From: a virus
Direction: 5' to 3' (one strand)
IMG/VR virus record: IMGVR_UViG_3300025411_000047
Location: 1-33,247 of that record
DNA: 33,247 nucleotides
Part shown: positions 28,300-33,247 of the stretch, piece by piece
Numbering within the stretch: the first letter of the stretch is position 1
Layout: each line of letters starts with the position of its first letter
Notes under the pieces: generated by a model
What the model was told of the DNA's origin: nothing
The model's input: only the letters and a program-made list of their open reading frames with translations
Databases searched by the model: none
Position numbers and translations under genes: made by a program

Positions 28300-28737
28300 T
28301 TATAAAATATCTTTGGCTATTGACTTCATTGCACTACTAGACTTGCTTTGCACGGCAGCATTTGCATCGTCATCGGCTTGAACTACACCGACAACTGCTG
28401 CAAGCGCATATCTACGCATATACGTCAGCGCAGAACCAGAGCCTTGTGCATCAGGCTTTGATACAGGTAAAGACATTTCTTGACCAATCCACTCACCAGA
28501 ACTGTGAGCTAAAATTGTTGTCATTGACATTGTGCCGTCAATATATTCGCCAGGAAACTGCATAACTGAGAGGCCGTTTGCAGCCAAAAGATCACGGCAA
28601 GCATCCCACACAGACTCCAAGTCAGCATACTTAGACTTGAAGAACGGATTTGCTGAATCTTTTTTTGCATGGCTCAATTTCCCCTGAACGATTGACAAAG
28701 CTGTTGCTAATTTAGCGATTGATTCTGATTGATTCAC
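28300..28737 (-). CDS. ERF-family single-strand annealing protein, 145 aa
   Basis: Anneals complementary single strands made by the exonuclease. The sequence follows the ERF pattern: [40 protein letters not shown] (the hallmark [11 protein letters not shown]), [19 protein letters not shown], and [19 protein letters not shown], followed by DDDANAA. It is shorter than P22 Erf (204 aa), lacking much of the C-terminal region. The start is GTG 28737 behind GGGGGAATAA, one base after the previous stop. It has no Met alternative nearby. Confidence 0.88.
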   Translation of the reverse strand: MNQSESIAKLATALSIVQGKLSHAKKDSANPFFKSKYADLESVWDACRDLLAANGLSVMQFPGEYIDGTMSMTTILAHSSGEWIGQEMSLPVSKPDAQGSGSALTYMRRYALAAVVGVVQADDDANAAVQSKSSSAMKSIAKDIL

Positions 28738-28902
28738 TTATTCCCCCAATTCAATAATTTCATTGTATTTTTTTTCAAGCTCGTATAAAGCATCTCGCAA
28801 AATATCAGCTTTTAAAATCCAACTCTGTGATTCAAAATCTTCTGTATATTTAATTTTGGTTTCATCACGGTCTAGCCAGCGCACACTAAAAGCATTGATC
28901 AT
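28738..28902 (-). CDS. Small hypothetical protein, 54 aa
   Basis: ATG 28902 overlaps the previous stop (ATGA) with AGGAG upstream. The product MINAFSVRWLDRDETKIKYT, DFESQSWILKADILRDALYE then LEKKYNEIIELGE is acidic, with a strand-rich start and a long C-terminal helix. Its stop is one base before the ERF start. Unknown family; the spacing shows it is part of the recombination operon. Confidence 0.6.
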   Translation of the reverse strand: MINAFSVRWLDRDETKIKYTEDFESQSWILKADILRDALYELEKKYNEIIELGE

Positions 28903-29093
28903 TTTGCACTCCTAAATACAACTGCAAAGTCATCAAACAATGGTGCTAATACAGAGCGTTTGTTGCGTGGCTTACCACAGGCATGACGAATGATGTCAAT
29001 TTGATCTTGTGTAGGCCATCCACACTCCATTGCATCTAATGCTTCTTCAAGTTGTTCTTCATGCTCTAACATCAGTTGGTGTAATTCACCCAT
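28899..29093 (-). CDS. First leftward early protein, 64 aa
   Basis: ATG 29093 follows GGGGGAACGAA. The product is acidic in its N-terminal half (MGELHQLMLEHEEQLEEALD, AMECGWPTQDQIDIIRHACG) and basic later (KPRNKRSV). It is the first gene after the leftward promoter at 29135-29162, so it would be among the earliest products. Its form, short with a helical start and a loop containing WPTQDQ, is not diagnostic. Function unknown. Confidence 0.65.
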   Translation of the reverse strand: MGELHQLMLEHEEQLEEALDAMECGWPTQDQIDIIRHACGKPRNKRSVLAPLFDDFAVVFRSAK

Positions 29094-29134
29094 TTCGTTC
29101 CCCCGAAAAATATAGCGAAATTGCTACACTATTG

Positions 29135-29162
29135 ATTGTAAGCATATTTACATAGGTGTCAA
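29135..29162 (-). promoter_or_regulatory. Leftward early promoter TTGACA-N16-TACAAT
   Basis: On the minus strand, a perfect -35 TTGACA (plus 29157-29162), 16-bp spacer and -10 TACAAT (plus 29135-29140). It faces the leftward recombination operon. The operator at 29137-29152 covers most of the -10 and most of the spacer, so repressor binding should block polymerase. Confidence 0.75.
29137..29152. promoter_or_regulatory. Operator 1, TGTAAGCATATTTACA
   Basis: A 16-bp inverted repeat (arms TGTAA and TTACA) inside the leftward promoter. It shares the outer TGTAA/TTACA bases and length with operator 2 at 29191, whose centre is 54 bp away, about five helical turns. Confidence 0.7.
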
Positions 29163-29169
29163 CAACTAT

Positions 29170-29198
29170 TTGCAAATTAACAACATAAGGTGTAAGAT
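29170..29198 (+). promoter_or_regulatory. Putative rightward promoter TTGCAA-N17-TAAGAT
   Basis: TTGCAA (29170-29175), 17-bp spacer, TAAGAT (29193-29198). Transcription would start about 29205-29206, at the A of the repressor ATG, making a leaderless message as for lambda cI. Each hexamer matches consensus at four of six positions, so this is weaker than the leftward promoter. Confidence 0.5.
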
Positions 29199-29206
29199 TG
29201 CTTACA
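29191..29206. promoter_or_regulatory. Operator 2, TGTAAGATTGCTTACA
   Basis: A 16-bp perfect palindrome apart from its four-base centre (arms TGTAAG and CTTACA). It covers the -10 of the rightward promoter and ends on the first base of the repressor start codon, so binding would give autorepression. Confidence 0.75.
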
Positions 29207-29439
29207 TGAAGCTAAAACTATCAGATTCAGCAATAATTGATTTGCTGGGGGGATCAACAAAAGTCGCTAAACTTGCAGGGGTTACGCCTAATGCTGTATC
29301 AATGTGGCGTAAAAACAACATTCCTTATGAAAAGTTTGTAATATTGGCTGCCACGCTTGAGCGTGAGTCAAAAGGATTAATAACACGCAAGGACATATTC
29401 CCACAGTCCTGGCACTTAATATGGCCTGAAATACAATGA
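29206..29439 (+). CDS. Cro/YdaS-like DNA-binding repressor, 77 aa
   Basis: Predicted helix-turn-helix protein that controls the divergent early promoters. The HTH spans residues about 8-38: IIDLLGGSTKVAKLAGVTPN then AVSMWRKNNIPYEKF, with the turn at LAGVTPN. The C-terminal SKGLITRKDIFPQSWHLIWP with EI is the (V/I)TR.D..P ... IWPE end seen in Cro/YdaS-type regulators. ATG 29206 is chosen because operator 2 and the predicted start point end there; an upstream TTG at 29170 would add 12 residues but no better ribosome site is seen. It lies directly before replication genes, the cro position in lambdoid order. Confidence 0.85.
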   Translation: MKLKLSDSAIIDLLGGSTKVAKLAGVTPNAVSMWRKNNIPYEKFVILAATLERESKGLITRKDIFPQSWHLIWPEIQ

Positions 29440-30164
29440 GAATAGTCTGTTGGTTTAGTTGCGGAGCTGCTAGTGCAGTTGCCACAAAAATAGCGATTGC
29501 TGAAAATGCTGGCAAATATCCTTTGGTTATAGCCTATACAGAAGTAAAAGAAGAACATTCTGATAACAAGCGATTTCTGGCTGATTGCGAAGAATGGTTT
29601 GGGCAAAAGATAGAAATACTTGGCAATGACAAGTATGAACGGTCAATTTACAAAGTATTTGAAAAAAACTTTATTCGCACCCCAAAAGGCGCACCATGCA
29701 CAAGAGAGCTAAAAAAGCGCATTAGACAGCGTTTTGAGCAGGTTACAGACCGTCAAGTGTTTGGATATACAGCAGAGGAACAAGCTCGCTTAGATCGCTT
29801 TATAGATGCCAACAATGATGTGGATATATGGACACCATTGATTGACAAAGGGTTGGGTAAAGAAGATTGTTTAGCTATGCTTAAAAACGCCAATATTGAG
29901 TTACCAGCTATGTATAAACTTGGTTATCACAATAATAATTGCATAGGTTGCGTAAAAGGTGGCATGGGTTATTGGAATAAAATCAAAGTTGACTTTCCAG
30001 AGCATTTTGATCGCATGGCAAAATTAGAGCGTTTTAAGAAGCAAACCGTGTTTAAGGATAGGTATCTTGACGAATTGAAACCTACAGATGGAAATTACCC
30101 TCAAGAACCTAACATTGAATGTAGTATCTTTTGTTATATTGCAGAACAAGATTTAAAGTATTAA
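29436..30164 (+). CDS. PAPS-reductase-like / adenine nucleotide alpha-hydrolase family protein, 242 aa
   Basis: The N-terminus VCWFSCGAASAVATKIAIAE is a variant PP-loop (S-C-G-A-A-S instead of S-G-G-x-x-S), which binds ATP or an adenylated sulfur compound. Then come KEEHSDNKRFLADCEEWFGQ, a Cys-containing GAPCTRELKKR and a C-terminal NCIGCVKGGMGYW. The Cys pairs could bind a metal or Fe-S cluster. These features fit phage members of the phosphoadenosine phosphosulfate reductase superfamily (which includes DndC). The real reaction in phages is unclear; nucleotide or DNA modification, or sulfur use, are possible. ATGA overlap couples it to the repressor. Confidence 0.78.
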   Translation: MRIVCWFSCGAASAVATKIAIAENAGKYPLVIAYTEVKEEHSDNKRFLADCEEWFGQKIEILGNDKYERSIYKVFEKNFIRTPKGAPCTRELKKRIRQRFEQVTDRQVFGYTAEEQARLDRFIDANNDVDIWTPLIDKGLGKEDCLAMLKNANIELPAMYKLGYHNNNCIGCVKGGMGYWNKIKVDFPEHFDRMAKLERFKKQTVFKDRYLDELKPTDGNYPQEPNIECSIFCYIAEQDLKY

Positions 30165-30171
30165 AATCTAT

Positions 30172-30238
30172 GGACAGGCTAGGGTCATTCCCGAAAAGTC
30201 GATTCGTTACCGACCTGCCAAGTCCACCTTTGTAACGG
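30172..30238 (+). ncRNA. Candidate H-type pseudoknot leader before the replication gene
   Basis: In the 93-bp gap before ATG 30258, GGAC/GTCC (30172-30175, 30222-30225), GGC/GCC (30177-30179, 30217-30219) and GGTC/GACC (30183-30186, 30212-30215) stack into one stem. CGTTAC in its loop (30205-30210) can pair with GTAACG downstream (30232-30237). A further GCTTT/AAAGC hairpin (30238-30242, 30248-30252) lies next to the start codon, which has no clear ribosome site. This could be a riboswitch-like or protein-binding translational control. I match it to no known class. Confidence 0.45.
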
Positions 30239-30257
30239 CTTTAAACGAAAGCGCATT

Positions 30258-31004
30258 ATGAATTTTTACCCATTCCATATTGGGGACTATGCTTCCCATA
30301 CGAGGCATTTAAGCATTATTGAAGATATAGCTTATCGCAGGCTTATTGATGCTTATTATCTTGCTGAAAAGCCTTTAAATGGCGAACCTGACTTAATTGC
30401 TAGAAGCATTGGTATGCGTGAATATGAAGAAGAAGTTGAATATGTTTTGACTTTGTTTTTTGATTGCACACCAGATGGGTATATAAATAAGCGAGCAGAC
30501 GAAGAAATAGCCAAATATCGTGCTAAAGCTGATTCTGCCAGAAATGCAAACAGAATCAAATCAGAAAAGATATTAGCTCTGAAATCAGAACCGAATCACA
30601 ACGTAACCAAGAACCAAGAACCATTAACCAATAACCATAGTGTTGAAGTCGCTAAAGCTCCCAAGGCTAAAAGATTAAATGTTGAACAGTTGCCTGAAGA
30701 ATGGCAAGTGTTCTGCAAGACAGAACGCCCTGATTTAAATCCACAAGCCATTTGGAATCAATTTAGAGATTATTGGATAGCTCAAGGTGGGCAAAAAGGT
30801 GCAAAATTAGATTGGTTTGCGACCTGGCGTAATTGGGTAAGAAACCAAAAAAGTGTAGTAAATTACACAACCGATAAACCAGTTCAAAAGTGGGATGCAA
30901 GCTTGGCTGGTGTAATGGCCAAAGGAAAAGAACTTGGAATCTTACCAATACAAGGCGAAACAGAAGGACAATACAGAGAGCGAGTCAAATCAGGATACGC
31001 ATAG
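30258..31004 (+). CDS. DUF1376 (YdaU-like) replication protein, 248 aa
   Basis: Probable replication initiation protein. Residues 1-90 are a DUF1376 domain: MNFYPFHIGDYASHTRHLSI, IAYRRLIDAYYLAEKPL and PDGYINKRADEEIAKY. A polar linker with repeated Asn/Gln (about 100-130) leads to a C-terminal region with EEWQVFCKTERPDLNPQAIW, YWIAQGGQKGAKLDWFATWR and NWVRNQ, a DNA-replication-type segment in such proteins. The place after a Cro-like gene matches lambdoid O-like replication genes. No helicase gene is present in the window, so a host helicase may be loaded. Translation may depend on the structured leader at 30172-30238. Confidence 0.8.
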   Translation: MNFYPFHIGDYASHTRHLSIIEDIAYRRLIDAYYLAEKPLNGEPDLIARSIGMREYEEEVEYVLTLFFDCTPDGYINKRADEEIAKYRAKADSARNANRIKSEKILALKSEPNHNVTKNQEPLTNNHSVEVAKAPKAKRLNVEQLPEEWQVFCKTERPDLNPQAIWNQFRDYWIAQGGQKGAKLDWFATWRNWVRNQKSVVNYTTDKPVQKWDASLAGVMAKGKELGILPIQGETEGQYRERVKSGYA

Positions 31005-31200
31005 GCATAGATGCGCTATTCGCTATTTGTGTCATCTGCGCCACAAAAAAGGATTAAGTTGGTTTAGAAACTACATTAGCGATAAAAACTTTAGTAAAGT
31101 GGTATTAGACGATTTTTTTGAGCAATACAAACATGGAAACAAGGGGGAATGGGGAACATGGATAGAATCATCATCGCAGCAACAGGGATTGGGTATTTAA
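30934..31200 (+). CDS. Small hypothetical protein, DUF7696-like, up to 88 aa (start uncertain)
   Basis: The frame begins with TTG 30934 behind AAAGGAAAAGAAC, overlapping the replication gene by 71 bases. The convincing part is the second half: RCAIRYLCHLRHKKGLSWFR, SKVVLDDFFEQYKHGNKGEW and GTWIES. It matches the pattern (R.L..L...KG..W...; .QW.KGN.GE.G.W) I associate with the uncharacterised DUF7696 family. No ATG occurs in the first 60 codons. A start further down is possible. Function unknown. Confidence 0.55.
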   Translation: MESYQYKAKQKDNTESESNQDTHRHRCAIRYLCHLRHKKGLSWFRNYISDKNFSKVVLDDFFEQYKHGNKGEWGTWIESSSQQQGLGI

Positions 31201-31301
31201 TTGTAGGAATAGAGCAGTTAAGAAAACAATCTATACCTAATGCTTTTATTTGGTTTGGGTATAGCTTTGCTCAAATTGGCTTATGGATGGCTTTGAAATA
31301 A
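31158..31301 (+). CDS. Small two-span membrane protein, 47 aa
   Basis: ATG 31158 follows GGGGAAC. The product MDRIIIAATGIGYLIVGIEQ, LRKQSIPNAFIWFGYSFAQI and GLWMALK has two hydrophobic segments separated by a basic turn (EQLRKQS), so a helical hairpin in the membrane is likely. Its TAA overlaps the methyltransferase ATG. Overlaps the preceding frame by 43 bases. Unknown role. Confidence 0.6.
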   Translation: MDRIIIAATGIGYLIVGIEQLRKQSIPNAFIWFGYSFAQIGLWMALK

Positions 31302-32143
31302 TGGGGGAATTAAATGAGTTGGCTCTTTTCGCAGGTGCTGGTGGGGGAATACTTGGGGGACATTTGCTTGGATGGCGAACAGTCTGTGCAGTCGAATGGG
31401 AAGCATACCCAGCAAGCGTATTGTGCGCCAGACAAAATGACGGACTTCTCCCGCCTTTCCCGATTTGGGATGACGTTCAAACCTTTGACGGAAAACCTTG
31501 GAGAGGAATTGTTGATGTCATATCTGGGGGATTTCCATGTCAAGACATCAGCGCAGCAGGAAAAGGAGATGGGCTTGACGGAGAACGGTCAGGAATGTGG
31601 AAAGAGATGGCAAGGATTATTGGCGAGGTTCGACCCAAATACACATTCATTGAGAACAGTCCAATGCTCACTTTTAGAGGACTTGAACGAGTCCTTGCAG
31701 ATTTGGCCTCGATGGGGTTCGATGCGGAATGGGGAGTGCTTTCAGCAGCCGATGTTGGAGCAAATCACAGAAGGGAAAGAATATGGATTGTCGGAAAAAA
31801 TACCGAACAACGTAGATTTTTTTCACACGCCATGCACAACAGGGATAGATGGTGGCAGCAACAGTCGCAAAGCATTGAAGAAAAGAATATTTCCAACGCC
31901 CAATGCGGAAGATTGGAAAAACAGGGGGAACATGAGCAATCCATCAATACAACGAAGGTTGGAGATTGGCAAACAAATTACCCTCAGTATGGTAGTTCAC
32001 CCGACTTCTGGAAATTTGAACCCAACGTGGGTAGAGTGGTTGATGGGCTGGCCGATAGGGTGGACAGACTTAAAGCCCTTGGAAACGGACAAGTGCCACT
32101 TTGTGCAGCTACAGCCTGGAGATTGTTAAATGAAAGAATTTAA
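31301..32143 (+). CDS. C5-cytosine DNA methyltransferase (Dcm family), 280 aa
   Basis: Methylates cytosine in DNA, probably shielding phage DNA from host restriction. Motif I is LFAGAGGG (residues 9-16); motif IV has GGFPCQDIS with catalytic Cys80; motif VI is FIENSP (116-121); motif VIII is NHRRERIWIV (155-164); motif X is ALGNGQVP near the C-terminus. The target-recognition region is short (about 165-240) and Gln/Asn rich. Start ATG 31301 overlaps the previous stop; the upstream in-frame ATG 31283 lies inside that gene. A second, almost equally long reading frame (31314-32129) runs through it on the same strand. No restriction enzyme partner is visible. Confidence 0.93.
   Translation: MGELNELALFAGAGGGILGGHLLGWRTVCAVEWEAYPASVLCARQNDGLLPPFPIWDDVQTFDGKPWRGIVDVISGGFPCQDISAAGKGDGLDGERSGMWKEMARIIGEVRPKYTFIENSPMLTFRGLERVLADLASMGFDAEWGVLSAADVGANHRRERIWIVGKNTEQRRFFSHAMHNRDRWWQQQSQSIEEKNISNAQCGRLEKQGEHEQSINTTKVGDWQTNYPQYGSSPDFWKFEPNVGRVVDGLADRVDRLKALGNGQVPLCAATAWRLLNERI
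31314..32129 (+). CDS. Overprinted gene inside the methyltransferase, MSWLFSQ-type protein, 271 aa
   Basis: ATG 31314 lies six bases after GGGGGA, the strong ribosome site also used at 26382, 26643, 28737 and 29093; the methyltransferase start itself has a poor one. The frame runs 271 codons and its TAA is immediately followed by ATG 32130. The product begins MSWLFSQVLVGEYLGDICLD and contains WPRWGSMRNGECFQQPMLEQ, FPTPNAEDWKNRGN and EWLMGWPIGWTDLKPLETDK. I recall these motifs from uncharacterised proteins annotated on their own in phage genomes, sometimes as methyltransferase-associated. The function is unknown. Confidence 0.7.
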   Translation: MSWLFSQVLVGEYLGDICLDGEQSVQSNGKHTQQAYCAPDKMTDFSRLSRFGMTFKPLTENLGEELLMSYLGDFHVKTSAQQEKEMGLTENGQECGKRWQGLLARFDPNTHSLRTVQCSLLEDLNESLQIWPRWGSMRNGECFQQPMLEQITEGKEYGLSEKIPNNVDFFHTPCTTGIDGGSNSRKALKKRIFPTPNAEDWKNRGNMSNPSIQRRLEIGKQITLSMVVHPTSGNLNPTWVEWLMGWPIGWTDLKPLETDKCHFVQLQPGDC

Positions 32144-32459
32144 TCCACATGATTCGATTGAGTTTATCTATCAAAAAGCTCCTGACTATGCGAAAGCTAA
32201 GGGTGAATTGGCGCAACTCGAAGCCTTTAAACACTCTTTGCGCTCAATCAAGATGGCGCAAGCGGATGGGGCATCCATTGCAGCTAAAGAAATGGAAGCA
32301 TACCGTAGCCCTGAATACCAAGAGCTATGTAAGGCTATAGGCACAGCCACAGAGCAAGCAGAAAAGTTAAAATGGCAACTTGAAGCAGCAAAAATGCGTT
32401 TTGAAGCTTGGCGCACAGAACAAGCTAACAACAGACAAATAGAGAAAATGACAACATGA
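32130..32459 (+). CDS. Hypothetical coiled-coil protein, 109 aa
   Basis: ATG 32130 directly follows the stop of the overprinted frame and overlaps the methyltransferase end by 14 bases; GGAG is nine bases upstream. The product is helical and charged: APDYAKAKGELAQLEAFKHS, DGASIAAKEMEAYRSPEYQE, KLKWQLEAAKMRFEAWRTEQ. The central YRSPEYQELCKAI and the end (RFEAWRTEQANN) resemble small phage proteins found near recombination or replication genes. No catalytic motif. It ends ATGA-overlapped with the next gene. Confidence 0.65.
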   Translation: MKEFNPHDSIEFIYQKAPDYAKAKGELAQLEAFKHSLRSIKMAQADGASIAAKEMEAYRSPEYQELCKAIGTATEQAEKLKWQLEAAKMRFEAWRTEQANNRQIEKMTT

Positions 32460-32620
32460 CAGATTACGCTGATAACTTATTAAAAATTAATAGACTTACA
32501 AAACATTTTCTTAATGCCGTATTGAAACAGCGTAAGACAGAAGCGTATTTAATCGCTTGTGAAATCACAGAAACAGCTCAAGAGCTTGAAGATTGGGCGA
32601 GTAAGCATAGTGTCCACTAA
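32456..32620 (+). CDS. Small helical protein, 54 aa
   Basis: ATG 32456 overlaps the previous stop (ATGA). The product MTDYADNLLKINRLTKHFLN, AVLKQRKTEAYLIACEITET then AQELEDWASKHSVH is entirely helical, with a pattern of alternating charge. Its end overlaps the Ref-like gene by 11 bases. No family recognised, but the coupling on both sides supports it. Confidence 0.6.
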   Translation: MTDYADNLLKINRLTKHFLNAVLKQRKTEAYLIACEITETAQELEDWASKHSVH

Positions 32621-32900
32621 AAGTGAAAAGAACGCTCTCCGTAAGATTGCAGAACTCGGATGTATTTTATGTTCCGAAGTCCTTGGGTTTGAAGGCACTC
32701 CGTCAGAACTCCATCACATACGCAGGTATGGAAACAAGCGGTCTGCATCCCCTGTCATCCCATTATGCCCAGAACACCATCGGGGAAATAGTGGCGTTCA
32801 CGGATTGGGTCACAAAGGTTTTAGCAATAAATGGGGCGTTACCGAGGCGTGGTTATTGGAACGAGTCAATCAGAAACTTGGAAAAGGAAATGGCGAATGA
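32610..32900 (+). CDS. Ref-like RecA-associated HNH nuclease, 96 aa
   Basis: Probably a small HNH-type nuclease related to phage P1 Ref (RecA-dependent). I chose GTG 32610, giving MSTKSEKNALRKIAELGCIL; an upstream in-frame GTG at 32559 lies inside the previous gene. The zinc and catalytic parts are CILCSEV, SELHHIRRYGNKRSAS, VIPLCPEHHRGNSGVHGLG, and WLLERVNQKL, in the order of the Ref_1 family. C-x2-C and C-x2-HH are the likely metal ligands. P1 Ref is longer (186 aa) with an N-terminal extension missing here. Confidence 0.78.
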   Translation: MSTKSEKNALRKIAELGCILCSEVLGFEGTPSELHHIRRYGNKRSASPVIPLCPEHHRGNSGVHGLGHKGFSNKWGVTEAWLLERVNQKLGKGNGE

Positions 32901-33103
32901 CAACATTCACTACGGAAGACCGATTGGCAGCTAAAGCTCAAGAGGATCAAAACCTAATTCAAACGAGATACGGTGCGCTCTATTACGAAACTCCTTATCG
33001 TGGTGAGTCCACTTGTTTGTCTTGTGACGGCTCATGTGGATACATTCATGGCACAAAACACGCATCACAGTATCAAGATGACCACAACGAGCAGCTGAAA
33101 TAG
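32897..33103 (+). CDS. Small Cys-containing protein, 68 aa
   Basis: ATG 32897 overlaps the Ref-like stop (ATGA), with AGGA nine bases upstream. The product MTTFTTEDRLAAKAQEDQNL continues with RYGALYYETPYRGESTCLSC and DGSCGYIHGTKHASQYQDDH. C-x2-C-x3-C and His residues could bind a metal. From 32931 it is antisense to the HExxH gene, so one of the two may be a shadow. The ribosome site and coupling favour this one being translated too, but with less certainty. Confidence 0.5.
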   Translation: MTTFTTEDRLAAKAQEDQNLIQTRYGALYYETPYRGESTCLSCDGSCGYIHGTKHASQYQDDHNEQLK

Positions 33104-33227
33104 TAATGGTATGCTCGTATTCCTCGCCTGTATCGTATAGATAAGTTCCCATAGTTTGTGGGTCTTTATCTACTACAAACTTGATTTCGTCAGGCAAAGG
33201 CATATCCCAGCGATCAAAAGGCTTCAT
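32931..33227 (-). CDS. SprT-like/HExxH metallopeptidase-like protein, 98 aa
   Basis: Minus-strand frame starting at ATG 33227 (or further right, beyond the window). The product MKPFDRWDMPLPDEIKFVVD, TYLYDTGEEYEHTITISAAR, TVMRVLCHECIHMSRHKTNK and WTHHDKEFRNRAHRISFELG has a clear HExxH zinc motif at residues 60-64, followed by a late His-rich WTHHD at 73-77. That suits a minimal SprT-like zinc peptidase. It ends FDPLEL. The substrate is unknown. It is the only leftward gene in the right arm and overlaps the rightward gene by 173 bases. Confidence 0.72.
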   Translation of the reverse strand: MKPFDRWDMPLPDEIKFVVDKDPQTMGTYLYDTGEEYEHTITISAARCGHLDTVMRVLCHECIHMSRHKTNKWTHHDKEFRNRAHRISFELGFDPLEL

Positions 33228-33247
33228 GCAATAGATTGCTGAATACA

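Noticed and set aside
1-33247. tRNA genes, CRISPR array, insertion sequences, phage attachment site
   Set aside because: No cloverleaf, regularly spaced repeats, transposase or integrase was recognised by eye; a tRNAscan and attachment-site comparison with host genomes would be needed to exclude them fully.

Overview
The window is a contiguous piece of a tailed double-stranded DNA bacteriophage genome, about 33 kb, moderately AT-rich and almost fully coding. The morphogenesis genes follow the P22-type podovirus plan: small and large terminase, portal, scaffold, major capsid protein, gp4-like and gp10-like head-completion proteins, three gp7/gp20/gp16-like ejection proteins and a tail protein with a P22-tailspike-like head-binding start. 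The lysis cassette has a GH108 lysozyme and a nested inner/outer spanin pair, so the host is Gram-negative. Which Gram-negative cannot be read from the sequence. No integrase, tRNA, rRNA, CRISPR array or insertion sequence was seen.

Layout. 1-1279 (+): 5'-truncated GroES-like co-chaperonin and four or five small, mostly basic proteins. 1309-7541 (+): packaging, portal, scaffold and capsid genes. The capsid gene is interrupted by a 246-nt group I intron (6173-6418). 7568-13163 (+): a block inserted between capsid and head-completion genes, with a small structural protein, a terminator, a lone glycosyltransferase, three small Ala/Thr-rich virion proteins, a long repetitive fibre and two fibre-associated proteins. 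13160-21783 (+): head completion, a GNAT acetyltransferase, ejection proteins and a collar/tailspike-like protein. 21786-23816 (+): lysis. 23813-29093 (-): a long leftward block ending in an HNH endonuclease, with many very small genes joined by ATGA or TAATG overlaps and a recombination set (RecB-like exonuclease, SSB-like protein, ERF annealing protein). 29094-29205: divergent control region with two 16-bp operators overlapping two promoters. 29206-33103 (+): Cro/YdaS-like repressor, PAPS-reductase-like protein, DUF1376 replication protein, Dcm-type methyltransferase with a second full-length gene in another frame, and a Ref-like nuclease. An HExxH metallopeptidase lies antisense at the right edge (32931-33227).

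How it works together. The control region at 29.1 kb probably drives leftward recombination genes and rightward replication/DNA-modification genes. The repressor is predicted to be made from a leaderless message and to shut both promoters. Late genes run rightward from about 1 to 23.8 kb. Three look-alike promoters (TTGnnn, 16 bp, TAAAAT) and several copies of an 18-bp palindrome (TGTTGT-N6-ACAACA) sit at or near breaks in this otherwise packed cluster.

The strongest unusual features are: the group I intron inside the capsid gene, with both splice sites fixed by P1 and P10 pairing; the overprinted gene inside the cytosine methyltransferase; shuffled beta-rich modules, one nested inside another, in head-completion proteins; a pseudoknot-forming leader before the replication gene; and a small gene split by an in-frame TGA.
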